Source of the DNA: DRGV01 sp018903055 [NCBI: bacterium]
GTDB lineage: Bacteria > UBP18 > UBA7526
Length of the DNA: 13,465 nt
Assembly (NCBI GenBank): GCA_018903055.1
Contig: JAHIPW010000069.1
Location: 1 to 13,465 of the forward strand
Direction: 5' to 3'
Each line of letters starts with the position of its first letter. Positions within the stretch are counted from its first letter, which is position 1. Positions 6,301 through 12,534 of this stretch are shown here, one piece after another. A program made the translations under genes and the position numbers. A model generated the notes under the pieces. It saw only the letters and a program-made list of their open reading frames with translations. It searched no databases and was not told the DNA's origin.

Positions 6301-7506
6301 CTACTTCACCGGCCTTTCCTTAAGGGGCTTGAAGGTCTGTCCAGAATCGACAGAAGGAAGATACTCCACCGGTTCGGTCAAGAGGAACTTTCCCTTCTCT
6401 ATCCAACCCTTAAGAATCTGAGCTATTTCTCTTGCTTTGGCGTAGCTGGATAGGCCAGCGGCTGGAACCTCTTTACCTTTCACCCTTATCTTCCCGCTCG
6501 TGAGTTGCTCGTAGTTCACCTCACCCAATGAACCAGGCAAGCCCTTCGGATAGGCCTCACTATAGTCCACAATCTGGGCATAGATCTGGGAGTCCTTAAC
6601 CGCGGTATACTTCAAAATCTTCTCATTCAAGATGGGAATGGGAATCCCTATTCCTACAGTTGAGGTAACCCCATAGCCGGTAAAAGTCGTTCCCACTAGC
6701 CAATCCGGAGACATCTTCTTCAGGTCTCCGATGACCGCGACAGTTCCTGCTGGTGCCTTCGGGACGCCGTTCTTCGTCCTTTTCACCGTGGGGTTATGCT
6801 GGGTTCCGCTCCAGGCAACATATCCTATCGCCCCTCCCAAAAAGATCCTGGTTCCAATACCAATCGTCTCATAATAGGGATCGTTCAGCAGGGGAGAGAG
6901 CTGACCAGCAGAACAGTAGTTGGCATTCCCCAGATTGGGCTGCAGAACACCCATATAGGTATAGATCACCCTATCTGAGAGGTTGACGGCCACGTTGTAG
7001 TTCTGGTAGGCATTCCTGGGGTTGTAAAGGACAACTTCGTTCAGATCCTTGATGTTAATCAGGGTCTCTATCTCCTTCCTGGGATAGCAGTCCGTTCCAT
7101 AGGCAGTTGCCTTAAGTCTCACATCCTTCCCTGCTACCAGATCCTCTATGACATGTCCTCCACCATACTTGAACTCCCCAGGGTAGACCTTATTCCTAGG
7201 GTCATCGTCTGGAAGGGCGGTTGCTCCCAGGTAGACGTCTACCGCAGCAAATCCGGTATAGACCGGGACGTCATTGAGATAGGCCTTTCCTCCACCGAGC
7301 TTAATCTTGGGTTTGGCATGCCCTAGGTTGAGATAGACCCCAGAGGAACACATGGGGCCGAAGGTCCCTGTGGTAACAACATCTACTTCCTTTGCTACTG
7401 CCTTTACCCCCTTCTTCTCCACAAGGTCTATTATCTCCTCTGCAGTAACTACTACTGCCTTTCCTTTTCTAATCTTCTCGTTTATCTCTTTTATCGTCTT
7501 AGCCAT
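6301..7506 (-). CDS. DUF39 L-aspartate semialdehyde sulfurtransferase (homocysteine biosynthesis)
   Basis: Protein of 401 residues of the DUF39/HcyBio family. The methanogen homologue MA1821 puts sulfide on aspartate semialdehyde to make homocysteine without O-acetylhomoserine. Family-like features: TTGTFGPMCSSGVYLNLGH with C53, GTDCYPRKE with C140, NYCSAG with C198, and glycine-rich IFLGGAIGYVAWSGTQHNP (221-239). Two cysteines equivalent to C53 and C140 are regarded as catalytic. It lacks the C-terminal CBS pair found in the methanogen protein; the frame ends after residue 401 in a basic KPLKERPVK tail, so the short form is natural. The GGAGGAGG ribosome site lies five bases upstream. Downstream are a radical SAM gene and the NIL-ferredoxin partner. 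Upstream is a 22-codon ORF whose TAG touches the ATG. Confidence 0.9.
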   Translation of the reverse strand: MAKTIKEINEKIRKGKAVVVTAEEIIDLVEKKGVKAVAKEVDVVTTGTFGPMCSSGVYLNLGHAKPKIKLGGGKAYLNDVPVYTGFAAVDVYLGATALPDDDPRNKVYPGEFKYGGGHVIEDLVAGKDVRLKATAYGTDCYPRKEIETLINIKDLNEVVLYNPRNAYQNYNVAVNLSDRVIYTYMGVLQPNLGNANYCSAGQLSPLLNDPYYETIGIGTRIFLGGAIGYVAWSGTQHNPTVKRTKNGVPKAPAGTVAVIGDLKKMSPDWLVGTTFTGYGVTSTVGIGIPIPILNEKILKYTAVKDSQIYAQIVDYSEAYPKGLPGSLGEVNYEQLTSGKIRVKGKEVPAAGLSSYAKAREIAQILKGWIEKGKFLLTEPVEYLPSVDSGQTFKPLKERPVK

Positions 7507-7575
7507 CTAAACCTCCTCCTTTTTAATGAATTTATGAGTTCTGCCCCAGAGGGGGCCGACCATGGTCCATATCAT
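7507..7575 (-). CDS. Putative 22-codon small ORF abutting the DUF39 gene
   Basis: A 22-codon ORF beginning MIWTMVGPLWGR and ending in KKEEV. It has an AGGTGAT ribosome site (7581-7587) five bases before the ATG, and its TAG directly adjoins the ATG of the DUF39 gene. Its last codons run across the DUF39 ribosome site, so translating ribosomes would control access to it. It carries two tryptophans (3, 10). The DNA inside it holds the palindrome GACCATGGTC (7558-7567) and a GCCCC/GGGGC stem (7543-7556). It could be a regulatory leader peptide or a small protein. It may also be fortuitous, since the C-terminal KKEE merely reflects the AAAAAGGAGGAGG sequence. No homology is claimed. Confidence 0.4.
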   Translation of the reverse strand: MIWTMVGPLWGRTHKFIKKEEV

Positions 7576-7619
7576 TTCTCATCACCTGCCTTCTTCACTC
7601 TAATATAACGAGGTATTTC

Positions 7620-8549
7620 TTAGCTTTTTATAAAGAGATCAGTGGTCAGGTATCTCTCTCCAGTATCTGGTAGAATAACCACCACTGTTTTTCCTTTACC
7701 CAATCTCTTGGCCACTTTCAAGGCCGCCCAGCAAGCAGCGCCACTCGATATTCCTACGAATAATCCTTCCTCCTTTGCCAATCTGCGAGAGGTACGAGCA
7801 GCCTCCTCATTGGAGACAGTAATAATCTCATCCAGAATATCAGTATTAAGCACTTTAGGAACGAAACCGGCACCGATCCCTTGAATCTTGTGAGAACCAG
7901 AGGGACAGCCAGAGAGGACGGCAGAAGCAGCCGGCTCCACCGCCACAAGTTTTACCTTGGGATTTTTCTTTCTCAATACCTCTCCCACTCCAGTAATGGT
8001 TCCCCCAGTTCCTATTCCTGCTACAAAGGCATCGATATCCTCTCCCACCTGTTCCAGGATCTCAACCGCTGTGGTCTTTCTATGGATCTCCGGGTTAGCG
8101 GGATTATTGAATTGCTGGGGCATGAAGTAGTCCGGGTTCTTCCCGATCAGTTCCTCCGCCTTCTTCACCGCCCCCTTCATTCCTTCTGTTCCCGGAGTCA
8201 GAATGAGCTCTGCTCCAAAGGCCTTTAGGAGATTCCTCCTCTCAATGCTCATGGTATCCGGCATGGTGAGGATGAGTTTATATCCCTTCACTGCTGCCAC
8301 CATGGCCAGTCCAATCCCGGTATTCCCACTCGTTGGTTCGACAATGGTCGCTCCTGGCTTTAGCTTCCCTTCTTTCTCCGCTGCCTCTACCATGGAGAGA
8401 CATATCCTATCCTTGACGCTCGATACTGGATTGAACATCTCTAATTTTGCCCATACCGTGGCATCGTCCTCGCCCACTATCTTATTCAGCCTCACCACAG
8501 GTGTCTGACCGATGAGCTCCAGAATACTATTCGCTCTACGCGCTAACAT
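7620..8549 (-). CDS. cysK: Cysteine synthase (O-acetylserine sulfhydrylase)
   Basis: PLP-dependent enzyme of 309 residues making cysteine from O-acetylserine and sulfide. Visible marks: the PLP lysine K46 in PVSSVKDR, the substrate loop [10 protein letters not shown] (71-80), the phosphate-binding GTGGT (180-184), SSGAA (268-272) near the pyridine nitrogen, and [10 protein letters not shown] near the C terminus. There is no CBS extension, so it is CysK/CysM-type, not cystathionine beta-synthase. A GGAGGT ribosome site precedes the ATG. The matching acetyltransferase CysE lies three genes upstream and ends in isoleucine, as needed for the cysteine synthase complex. An alternative is use of a carrier-protein thiocarboxylate as sulfur donor (CysM-like), given the neighbouring MoaD/ThiS and ThiF genes. 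The repeat-rich spacer upstream separates it from moaD. Confidence 0.96.
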   Translation of the reverse strand: MLARRANSILELIGQTPVVRLNKIVGEDDATVWAKLEMFNPVSSVKDRICLSMVEAAEKEGKLKPGATIVEPTSGNTGIGLAMVAAVKGYKLILTMPDTMSIERRNLLKAFGAELILTPGTEGMKGAVKKAEELIGKNPDYFMPQQFNNPANPEIHRKTTAVEILEQVGEDIDAFVAGIGTGGTITGVGEVLRKKNPKVKLVAVEPAASAVLSGCPSGSHKIQGIGAGFVPKVLNTDILDEIITVSNEEAARTSRRLAKEEGLFVGISSGAACWAALKVAKRLGKGKTVVVILPDTGERYLTTDLFIKS

Positions 8550-8564
8550 AGGTTACCTCCTTTC

Positions 8565-8755
8565 ATACACGGATAATCACTGATTTTAGATACTGATTTG
8601 CACGGATTTATCCGTGTGTATCTGTTCTATTATCTGCGGCCATCTGCGTCTTGATCTGCCCCTCGGATCCTGCCCCTCTGGGGTTCTCGTCCCGAGACCC
8701 CATTCGGGGTCGAGGGAAAGGATTCTCGGGATCCTGAAGGGCGTAAATCTGCGTA
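8565..8755. repeat. Interspersed-repeat-like spacer with inverted and direct repeats
   Basis: The 206-base gap between the carrier gene and cysK has no ORF or RNA gene that I recognise. It contains ACACGGATAA (8567-8576) facing TTATCCGTGT (8608-8617), an overlapping CACGGAT/ATCCGTG palindrome (8601-8616), ATCTGCG copies at 8632, 8642 and 8747, a GACCCC/GGGGTC hairpin (8696-8711), and GGATCC palindromes near 8665 and 8730. ATCTGCG and ATCCGTGT phrases of this kind recur in intergenic repeats of many environmental bacteria. The block lies immediately after the moaD stop and just before the cysK ribosome site, as if inserted between co-directional genes. Confidence 0.6.
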
Positions 8756-9034
8756 TTAGCCACCGGCAATGGGGGGAAAGATGTGTAAAATATCTCCTTC
8801 TTTCAAAGTGGTTTTTTTAATCTCTTTCCTATCCACGCTACGACCAGAGAGGAGAAGGATATAATAATCTTTAATCTTGCCACTGGGCTCATAGAGTTGA
8901 TCTGTGAACTTAGTGCCAAACTGTTCCCTGAGCTCTTCCAGAGCATCTGCCACATTCTTTGCTTCCAATTCCACCTTTCCCTTTCCCACTTTCTCCTTCA
9001 AAGTGGTATAGAACCTTACCGTTATCCTTGCCAT
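8756..9034 (-). CDS. MoaD/ThiS-type sulfur carrier protein
   Basis: Ubiquitin-fold sulfur carrier of 92 residues ending in IAGG, the C-terminal diglycine that an E1-like enzyme adenylates and converts to a thiocarboxylate. It begins ITVRFYTTLKEKVGKGKVELE, as in archaeal-type MoaD, and has the typical KEGDILHIFPPIAGG end. No residue follows GG, so no JAMM protease is needed to mature it. The activating ThiF/MoeB-like gene lies 12 bases upstream, with GGAGG before this start. It could serve molybdopterin or tungstopterin synthesis. However, its neighbours are cysteine and thiazole genes, and Thi4 needs no carrier, so donation to a cysteine- or homocysteine-making enzyme (as in the CysO or HcyS systems) is an attractive alternative. 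No moaE or thiG is present. Confidence 0.9.
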   Translation of the reverse strand: MARITVRFYTTLKEKVGKGKVELEAKNVADALEELREQFGTKFTDQLYEPSGKIKDYYILLLSGRSVDRKEIKKTTLKEGDILHIFPPIAGG

Positions 9035-9046
9035 CTCTTGCCTCCT

Positions 9047-9856
9047 CTATTTACTCGGGTCTTCGCCTAAGATTATGCGCAATGCAGCATTTGCCTCATG
9101 GTGGGCGGCGATTCCCACCCTGGGGGCCATGAGACCACAGCCCGGTCGGGCAGCAGTCTTTAAATCTCCGATGGCATATAAATTCTTCCCAACCTTCCTG
9201 GTCTTGATAGTATTATTGGACTCATATCCCGCCAGACCAGAGACGAAGATGAGGGGGATATGGGGTAGTCTCTTTGTGGCTACAGAGATAATGAGTTCTT
9301 TCTGATCTGCCTTGTCAAAGGCTTCTATCAAGACATCGACCTTCTTGAATATTCTCGGGATATTCTTCTCCGTAAGTCTTGTCTGATGGGTTACTACCTT
9401 GACATAGGGGTTTATTCTTTTTAAGTTATCTTTCATGGCCTTCACCTTTGGCTGGCCTATCTGGTCGGTGAAGAACTGCTGACGATTGAGGTTGGAGGGC
9501 TCCACCACATCATCATCTACGATGACTATCTTGCCCATACCGATCCTGGCCAGGGCAATGGCCACGGCGCTCCCCAATCCTCCAGCGCCGGCAATTCCCA
9601 CGGTGCATTTCTTTACCTTTTCGTGGACCCCAGGGGTATGGCGAGAGACCATAAGAGCCTCTAATTCCTTTTTAGAAGGAATCTCTCCTCTCCTTATAAG
9701 GACTACTTCATCCCCATTCTTCAAGGTAACATCCTTGGGCATGGGCGCACCATTATAGATAACAACATCCGCCTCTGGCTTATAACGCTTTTTAATCTCT
9801 TGGAGGGTAATTCCCTTCTTTGCCTCGATCCTTCTCTCGTTATACTTGATCCACAT
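9047..9856 (-). CDS. thiF: ThiF/MoeB-family E1-like enzyme with N-terminal ThiS-like domain
   Basis: Protein of 269 residues. Residues 1-57 form a ThiS-like beta-grasp domain (YNERRIEAKKGITLQEI to NGDEVVLIRRG) without a C-terminal GG, so it is a structural domain and not a carrier. Residues 80-265 are the adenylating domain: nucleotide loop GIAGAGGLGSA (87-97), DDD at 114-116, the adenylation Arg125 in NLNRQQF, K137, and GEDPSK at the end. C240 in ARPGCGLM is the best candidate for the acceptor thiol; the MoeB zinc CxxC pairs are absent. This layout fits the ThiF family 2 type. It should activate the GG carrier encoded 12 bases downstream. Its ATG overlaps the cysE stop in TAATG, and its ribosome site GGGGGAGGG is read as the GGG codons of the CysE tail. 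Confidence 0.85.
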   Translation of the reverse strand: MWIKYNERRIEAKKGITLQEIKKRYKPEADVVIYNGAPMPKDVTLKNGDEVVLIRRGEIPSKKELEALMVSRHTPGVHEKVKKCTVGIAGAGGLGSAVAIALARIGMGKIVIVDDDVVEPSNLNRQQFFTDQIGQPKVKAMKDNLKRINPYVKVVTHQTRLTEKNIPRIFKKVDVLIEAFDKADQKELIISVATKRLPHIPLIFVSGLAGYESNNTIKTRKVGKNLYAIGDLKTAARPGCGLMAPRVGIAAHHEANAALRIILGEDPSK

Positions 9857-10578
9857 TAGATCCCTCCCCCATGAGTGAATTCATCCAGGATGTGTCTTCT
9901 GGGGACTTCCTCTTCCTCGGGAGGAGAGATTCCCTGGGTCTTTTCCAAGACTTTAATCCTCTCGCCTAACTTATCCTGTTTCTTCAATAGGATATTGACC
10001 GCCTCTGCTACGGGATCGGGGAGTTTACCATGTTCCAGATCGATTAAGGGTCTTACTTTTGGTGCTGCAGTTTCCACTACTCTTCCCGGGACTCCGACTA
10101 CCGTAGCATTAGGAGGAACTGGCTTCACCACTACCGAACCGCTTCCAATCTTTGCCCCATTGCCTATCTCTATGGCCCCTAAGATAGTGGCTCCGGTGCC
10201 GATGACTACATTATTCCCAATGGTGGGATGGCGCTTCTTCTTCTCCAGACTCGTCCCTCCAAGAACTACCCCCTGATACATCAAGACATCCTCTCCCACT
10301 TCAGAGGTTTCCCCAATGACTATCCCCATCCCGTGATCGATGAAGAACCTGTGACCGATCTTTGCTCCGGGATGGATCTCAATTCCGGTTAGCCCCCGGC
10401 TAATATGAGAAAGGAGCCGCCCCAGAAAGCGAAGCTTGTGTGTCCAGAAAAAATGGGCTATCCTGTGAAACCAGATGGCGTGCAGGCCAGGATAGCAAAA
10501 GAGTACCTCAGAGAGGCTTCTCGCTGCTGGGTCCTTGGCAAAGACTGTCCTGATATCCTCTAAGATTCTTTCAAACAT
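9856..10578 (-). CDS. cysE: Serine O-acetyltransferase
   Basis: Makes O-acetylserine from serine and acetyl-CoA, the first step of cysteine synthesis. The protein has 240 residues. A short helical N-terminal part contains [27 protein letters not shown] (16-42). A left-handed hexapeptide beta-helix follows at about 66-160 ([40 protein letters not shown]). Catalytic residues are probably D81/H82 in FIDHG and H117 in KRHPTI. The N-terminal domain is short, as in Gram-positive and plant-like compact enzymes. A charged, helical extension (185-230) ends in THGGGI. A terminal Ile after glycine is how CysE tails dock into the CysK active site, so a cysteine synthase complex with the downstream CysK is likely. 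It starts seven bases after the previous stop. Confidence 0.95.
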   Translation of the reverse strand: MFERILEDIRTVFAKDPAARSLSEVLFCYPGLHAIWFHRIAHFFWTHKLRFLGRLLSHISRGLTGIEIHPGAKIGHRFFIDHGMGIVIGETSEVGEDVLMYQGVVLGGTSLEKKKRHPTIGNNVVIGTGATILGAIEIGNGAKIGSGSVVVKPVPPNATVVGVPGRVVETAAPKVRPLIDLEHGKLPDPVAEAVNILLKKQDKLGERIKVLEKTQGISPPEEEEVPRRHILDEFTHGGGI

Positions 10579-10585
10579 CCTGACC

Positions 10586-11425
10586 TCACCTTTTTAAAGA
10601 ATCTAAGATCTTTCGGTGGAAGGAACAGAATTCATAGGGTGATTTTAGTTGAGCATGGATCACATCCTCCTGCCAGTGAGCATTATAAAGTCGACAGTTC
10701 CGGTCACGACAGAAAGGGTCTCCCATTAAATAATAGAATAAAGCCTGCATAGCATAACCCTTCATCACTTCTGTAGTCCGGGGATCATTGTAATCTATAA
10801 AGCGACCCTGAAATTTCTCTTTCAAATCTGATGTCACTTTCTCTCTCATCCCCAGTATATGATACTCTCTCTTCAGAAGATAATATTCTTTGGGTTTGGC
10901 TGGTGCTTCTACCAAGCCAGTAGTAGAGATAATCGCGGGAAGGCCATAGATACTCACCCGGGCATGGTAACGGCCATCGCTTTGGCTCCAGGTGCCAAAG
11001 AGTTGATTGGTAAATATGATATGAAGATGCTTTAGCTCTTTCTCCTCTTTAGGGATTAACTCAGATAAAACTCCTTGCAACTTGAATCCCTGGTATAGAA
11101 TACCGAACGATTTGTGATTGGGCTCCTCAATCTTTTTCTTCTCATACTCCATCTCAGCAGATAGAGGCTCGAAAGATATCTCTTGAACAGTTAAGTTACT
11201 GATTCTGTTCTGGGCTATTCTTTTAGCTAACGAGTCTATGATCTCTTCCCGGTCTTTTTCCTTAAGAAAAGATAAATGGTGAATAAAGAATTTTTCTCTG
11301 GTATCAATCTCTATATTAGGCAACCTCTCCTTTAAGTAATCCGATATTTCCTTAACATCCAAAGCCTTGGCAGTTGGCTCTTCATAGAGATGAATGAAGT
11401 CTGGTTTGATAATCAGTCCCTTCAT
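10586..11425 (-). CDS. Archaemetzincin-like protein lacking the zinc histidines (DUF6775-like)
   Basis: Protein of 279 residues that I do not recognise with certainty; from memory it resembles a family annotated as DUF6775 putative metallopeptidase, mostly archaeal. A conserved-looking core [11 protein letters not shown] (134-144), [19 protein letters not shown] (152-170) and [17 protein letters not shown] precedes [17 protein letters not shown] (228-244). That stretch aligns position for position with the archaemetzincin signature HExxHxxGxxHC-x4-C: Gly235, Cys239 and Cys244 are kept, but the catalytic H, E, H and H are A228, L229, Y232 and F238. A further C267-x2-H270 mimics the final zinc pair. 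It is thus probably non-proteolytic, perhaps binding structural zinc. Its ATG overlaps the thi4 stop (ATGA), implying a linked function. Confidence 0.6.
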   Translation of the reverse strand: MKGLIIKPDFIHLYEEPTAKALDVKEISDYLKERLPNIEIDTREKFFIHHLSFLKEKDREEIIDSLAKRIAQNRISNLTVQEISFEPLSAEMEYEKKKIEEPNHKSFGILYQGFKLQGVLSELIPKEEKELKHLHIIFTNQLFGTWSQSDGRYHARVSIYGLPAIISTTGLVEAPAKPKEYYLLKREYHILGMREKVTSDLKEKFQGRFIDYNDPRTTEVMKGYAMQALFYYLMGDPFCRDRNCRLYNAHWQEDVIHAQLKSPYEFCSFHRKILDSLKR

Positions 11426-12207
11426 CTAAGAAGTTTTTTAGCTACCTCGGCTGCCCTCTTCCCGGAAAGGAGCATGGCGCCAAAGGTGGGACCCATTCTG
11501 GGAAGACCATAGGTAGTAGCCACTGCCATACCCGTTACTATAAGGCCAGGATGGGCCTCTCCGGTATGCTCCACAACTAAGTCTTCTGACCTCTCCACCC
11601 ACATAGCACCAAAACCCCTGGTCTTAATTAAGCCCCGTTCTTCTAACTTCCTTACCACACAAGCATCATGTCCCGTAGCATCGATGACCAACTTTGACTC
11701 CAAGGCTACAGGATCAACACAGGTGATCTCACGTGGAAGGGCAGATATTGGAGTCCAGTTTATCACTACCCCGGCTACCCTGTTTTCCTCTCTCAATATT
11801 AGATCATCGAAGATGGTCATATTGGCGAACTTAGCTCCGGCATCGCAGCAACTAGCGATGAGCTTGGAGCAGGCATGTGGACCATCAGCCACGTATAGGC
11901 CTTTCGTTGCCTCTTCATAAGGAATATCCAATTCTTCAAGAACCTTCTCTCCCGGTCCCCTCACCGTCACCTTATTCATCAGGTAGCCGCCGATCCAGAA
12001 GCCTCCACCCAGATAGTTATTCCTCTCCACAATCAGGACCTTGATCCCTTCTTTTGCCAACTCCCTGCCAGCCATTAAACCGCTCGGTCCTCCTCCCACA
12101 ATGATACAGTCGCTCTCCACATACTCTGTGAACTGCTTCAAGAAGCTGCTGACAATGGCTCTGGTTACCTCTTTCTCTCCTACCGGGGTGAATATTCTCT
12201 TCTTCAT
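11422..12207 (-). CDS. thi4: Thi4-family thiazole synthase (non-cysteine type)
   Basis: FAD/NAD-binding fold protein of 261 residues making the thiamin precursor ADP-thiazole (or, in some archaea, ribose-1,5-bisphosphate isomerase-like annotation) from NAD and glycine. Visible: dinucleotide loop [13 protein letters not shown] (35-47), [14 protein letters not shown] (61-74), DGPHACSKL (108-116) and the C-terminal [13 protein letters not shown] (237-249). Eukaryotic enzymes sacrifice a cysteine in an SSCGHD motif; the equivalent motif here is DATGHD (176-181). The donor cysteine is missing, so a sulfide-using, multiple-turnover enzyme with Fe is expected. C183 lies close by but out of register. 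An AAAGGAGGAG ribosome site lies three bases before the ATG. It heads the operon behind a sigma70-like promoter. No TPP riboswitch was recognised in its leader. Confidence 0.92.
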   Translation of the reverse strand: MKKRIFTPVGEKEVTRAIVSSFLKQFTEYVESDCIIVGGGPSGLMAGRELAKEGIKVLIVERNNYLGGGFWIGGYLMNKVTVRGPGEKVLEELDIPYEEATKGLYVADGPHACSKLIASCCDAGAKFANMTIFDDLILREENRVAGVVINWTPISALPREITCVDPVALESKLVIDATGHDACVVRKLEERGLIKTRGFGAMWVERSEDLVVEHTGEAHPGLIVTGMAVATTYGLPRMGPTFGAMLLSGKRAAEVAKKLLR

Positions 12208-12232
12208 TTACTCCTCCTTTCAAGATAAGAAC

Positions 12233-12407
12233 CTGACTTCGTCAGAACCTTGTTTTGTTTATTGAAATTTCGATACTTCAAAATAAGCCTCACGGAGCCT
12301 GTCCCGCACCGAACTTGTTCTGGTGCGGGGTTCGGCAATCTGATTACACAGATATTTTAAGCAGCTTTAATCGGTGTAATCAAGCATAGGATTGAAATTC
12401 CTATGCT
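12233..12407. repeat. Nested inverted repeats in the thi4 leader
   Basis: The 327-base gap between the sufB-like gene and thi4 has no ORF with support. Its thi4-proximal part holds four inverted repeats: CTGAC/GTCAG (12233-12245, 3-base loop), CCCGCACC/GGTGCGGG (12303-12329, with inner GAAC/GTTC), TGATTACAC/GTGTAATCA (12341-12349 with 12374-12382) and AGCATAGGA/TCCTATGCT (12383-12407, 7-base loop). The direct repeat GAACCT occurs at 12229 and 12245. None has a following T-run on either strand that would make a clear terminator. The block would lie in the 5' untranslated RNA of thi4. It may be an intergenic repeat element or a structured leader. Confidence 0.55.
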
Positions 12408-12444
12408 GCAAGATAGGTTTATTACTAAAATAGTCAACAATTAT

Positions 12445-12473
12445 ATTAAAACATAACTAACTTAATTTGTCAA
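12445..12473 (-). promoter_or_regulatory. Sigma70-like promoter of the thi4 operon
   Basis: On the minus strand TTGACA (12473-12468, perfect -35) is separated by 17 bases from TTTAAT (12450-12445, 5 of 6 to TATAAT). Flanking DNA is very AT-rich. Transcription would begin near 12438, giving a leader of about 230 bases before the thi4 ATG. This is the only strong promoter I see in the window, so the long run of minus-strand genes may depend on it together with weaker internal promoters. Confidence 0.7.
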
Positions 12474-12483
12474 GAATTATTTT

Positions 12484-12507
12484 AAAAAAATTTTCTCTAC
12501 TAAGAGA
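12484..12507 (-). terminator. Weak intrinsic terminator after the sufB-like gene
   Basis: On the minus strand TCTCT-TAGT-AGAGA (12507-12494) forms a 5-bp stem with a four-base loop, then AAA and seven T. It lies 28 bases after the stop of the sufB-like gene and just before the thi4 promoter, where a terminator would be expected. The stem is short and AT-containing, so termination would be partial at best. Confidence 0.4.
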
Positions 12508-12534
12508 TTGTTAAATTTTAGTATCTAGCGTAGA

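Noticed and set aside
8696-8711. Intrinsic terminator after the MoaD-like gene
   Set aside because: The hairpin has no following T-run on either strand.
8565-8755. CRISPR array
   Set aside because: Repeat units are short, degenerate and unevenly spaced, without regular repeat-spacer structure or cas genes.
12208-12440. TPP riboswitch upstream of thi4
   Set aside because: The conserved CUGAGA and ACCUGAU-type elements are not found; GTTCTGACGAAGTCAGGTTC is only a small hairpin.
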